Assembly: GCA_030705665.1 (NCBI GenBank)
Contig: JAUZQA010000313.1
Location: forward strand, 1-5,283
Length of the DNA stretch: 5,283 bases
Reading direction: 5' to 3'
DNA from: Bacillota bacterium
Lineage (GTDB): Bacteria > Bacillota > Bacilli > Bacillales_B > DSM-18226
Position 1 is the stretch's first letter; each line of letters begins with the position of its first letter. The translations under genes were made by a program, and so were the position numbers. The notes under the pieces were generated by a model that saw only the letters and a list, made by a program, of their open reading frames with translations, searched no databases and was not told the origin of the DNA. Positions 5,030-5,283 of this stretch are shown here, one piece after another.

Positions 5030-5283
5030 TTACTTCTTAAATTTACTCTTCAAACCGCGTTTGATTACATCAAAGAAACTTAAGGATTGGACCATATGAT
5101 CCGGATCAACGTATTCACGAATTGCTCGCAAGACTTTTTTCTGCTCTTTAGATGAAAATGTATACGTCCCATTTCGCTTAGTTTGGATAGCATAACGTGG
5201 AATCCATTTCCCTTTGAACATGACCGATGCGATCACGTAATCAACTTCTTCCCAAGGAATTTGAATAAACTTACGAGTATCAC
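5030..5283 (-). CDS. manO: DUF956 family protein ManO, 5' part beyond the window
   Basis: The frame is open from the right edge to TAA at 5030-5032, giving 83 C-terminal residues beginning DTRKFIQIPWEEVDYV. IQIPWEEVDYV, FKGKWIPRYAIQTKRNGTYTF and the Lys-rich C-terminus (KSKFKK) are characteristic of DUF956/ManO. These are cytosolic proteins of roughly 120-130 aa encoded with Gram-positive mannose-PTS operons (manLMNO); their biochemical role is not established, though a regulatory role has been proposed. A GTG inside the frame at 5236 is an ordinary Val codon, not the start. Here the gene lies upstream of EIIAB, on the same strand with 436 bp between, whereas in many lactic acid bacteria manO follows the EIID gene. 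Its promoter is outside the window. Confidence 0.88.
   Translation of the reverse strand, partial: DTRKFIQIPWEEVDYVIASVMFKGKWIPRYAIQTKRNGTYTFSSKEQKKVLRAIREYVDPDHMVQSLSFFDVIKRGLKSKFKK

Noticed and set aside
5234..5236. GTG at 5236 as the start of a 68-residue gene
   Set aside because: The DUF956 similarity (IQIPWEEVDYV) continues upstream in frame to the window edge, so this GTG is an internal Val.

Overview
The window looks like chromosomal DNA of a low-GC Gram-positive bacterium of the Bacilli, most likely Lactobacillales or Listeriaceae. The evidence is the AT-rich intergenic DNA, strong AGGAGG-type ribosome binding sites, a mannose-family PTS with a fused EIIAB polypeptide and a Gly-rich EIIC tail, and a ManO (DUF956) gene beside it. 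I cannot name the species from sequence alone.

Layout. Positions 1-611 (+) hold the 3' part of a short-chain dehydrogenase/reductase gene whose start lies outside the window. Convergent with it at 767-1783 (-) is a Gfo/Idh/MocA-type sugar oxidoreductase, and a strong hairpin terminator lies between the two. Upstream of the oxidoreductase, on the same strand, is a complete mannose/glucose-class PTS operon read right to left: EIIAB (3622-4593), EIIC (2788-3594) and EIID (1858-2769), with gaps of only 27 and 18 bp. A 436-bp intergenic region (4594-5029) follows. At the right edge is the 3' part of a DUF956 gene (manO) on the same strand.

Function. EIIAB, EIIC and EIID together form a phosphoenolpyruvate-dependent transporter that imports and phosphorylates mannose, glucose and related hexoses. 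ManO is a small protein habitually encoded with these operons. The oxidoreductase downstream of EIID may be reached by partial read-through across a double hairpin, but this is inference.

The most interesting part is the 436-bp leader of the PTS operon. On the minus strand it holds, in order, a sigma-A-like promoter whose -35 overlaps a cre-like CcpA site, and an element closely resembling the ribonucleic antiterminator (RAT) of BglG/LicT-family regulated genes. The RAT-like element overlaps the 5' arm of a 27-bp-stem intrinsic terminator with a long U-tract. A second cre-like site and the EIIAB ribosome binding site follow. This is the anatomy of a PTS-responsive transcription attenuator. 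I found no sigma-54 (-24/-12) promoter, the usual control of ManR/LevR-type mannose PTS operons. Antitermination control of a mannose-family PTS is therefore the main hypothesis worth testing. No antiterminator gene lies in the window.
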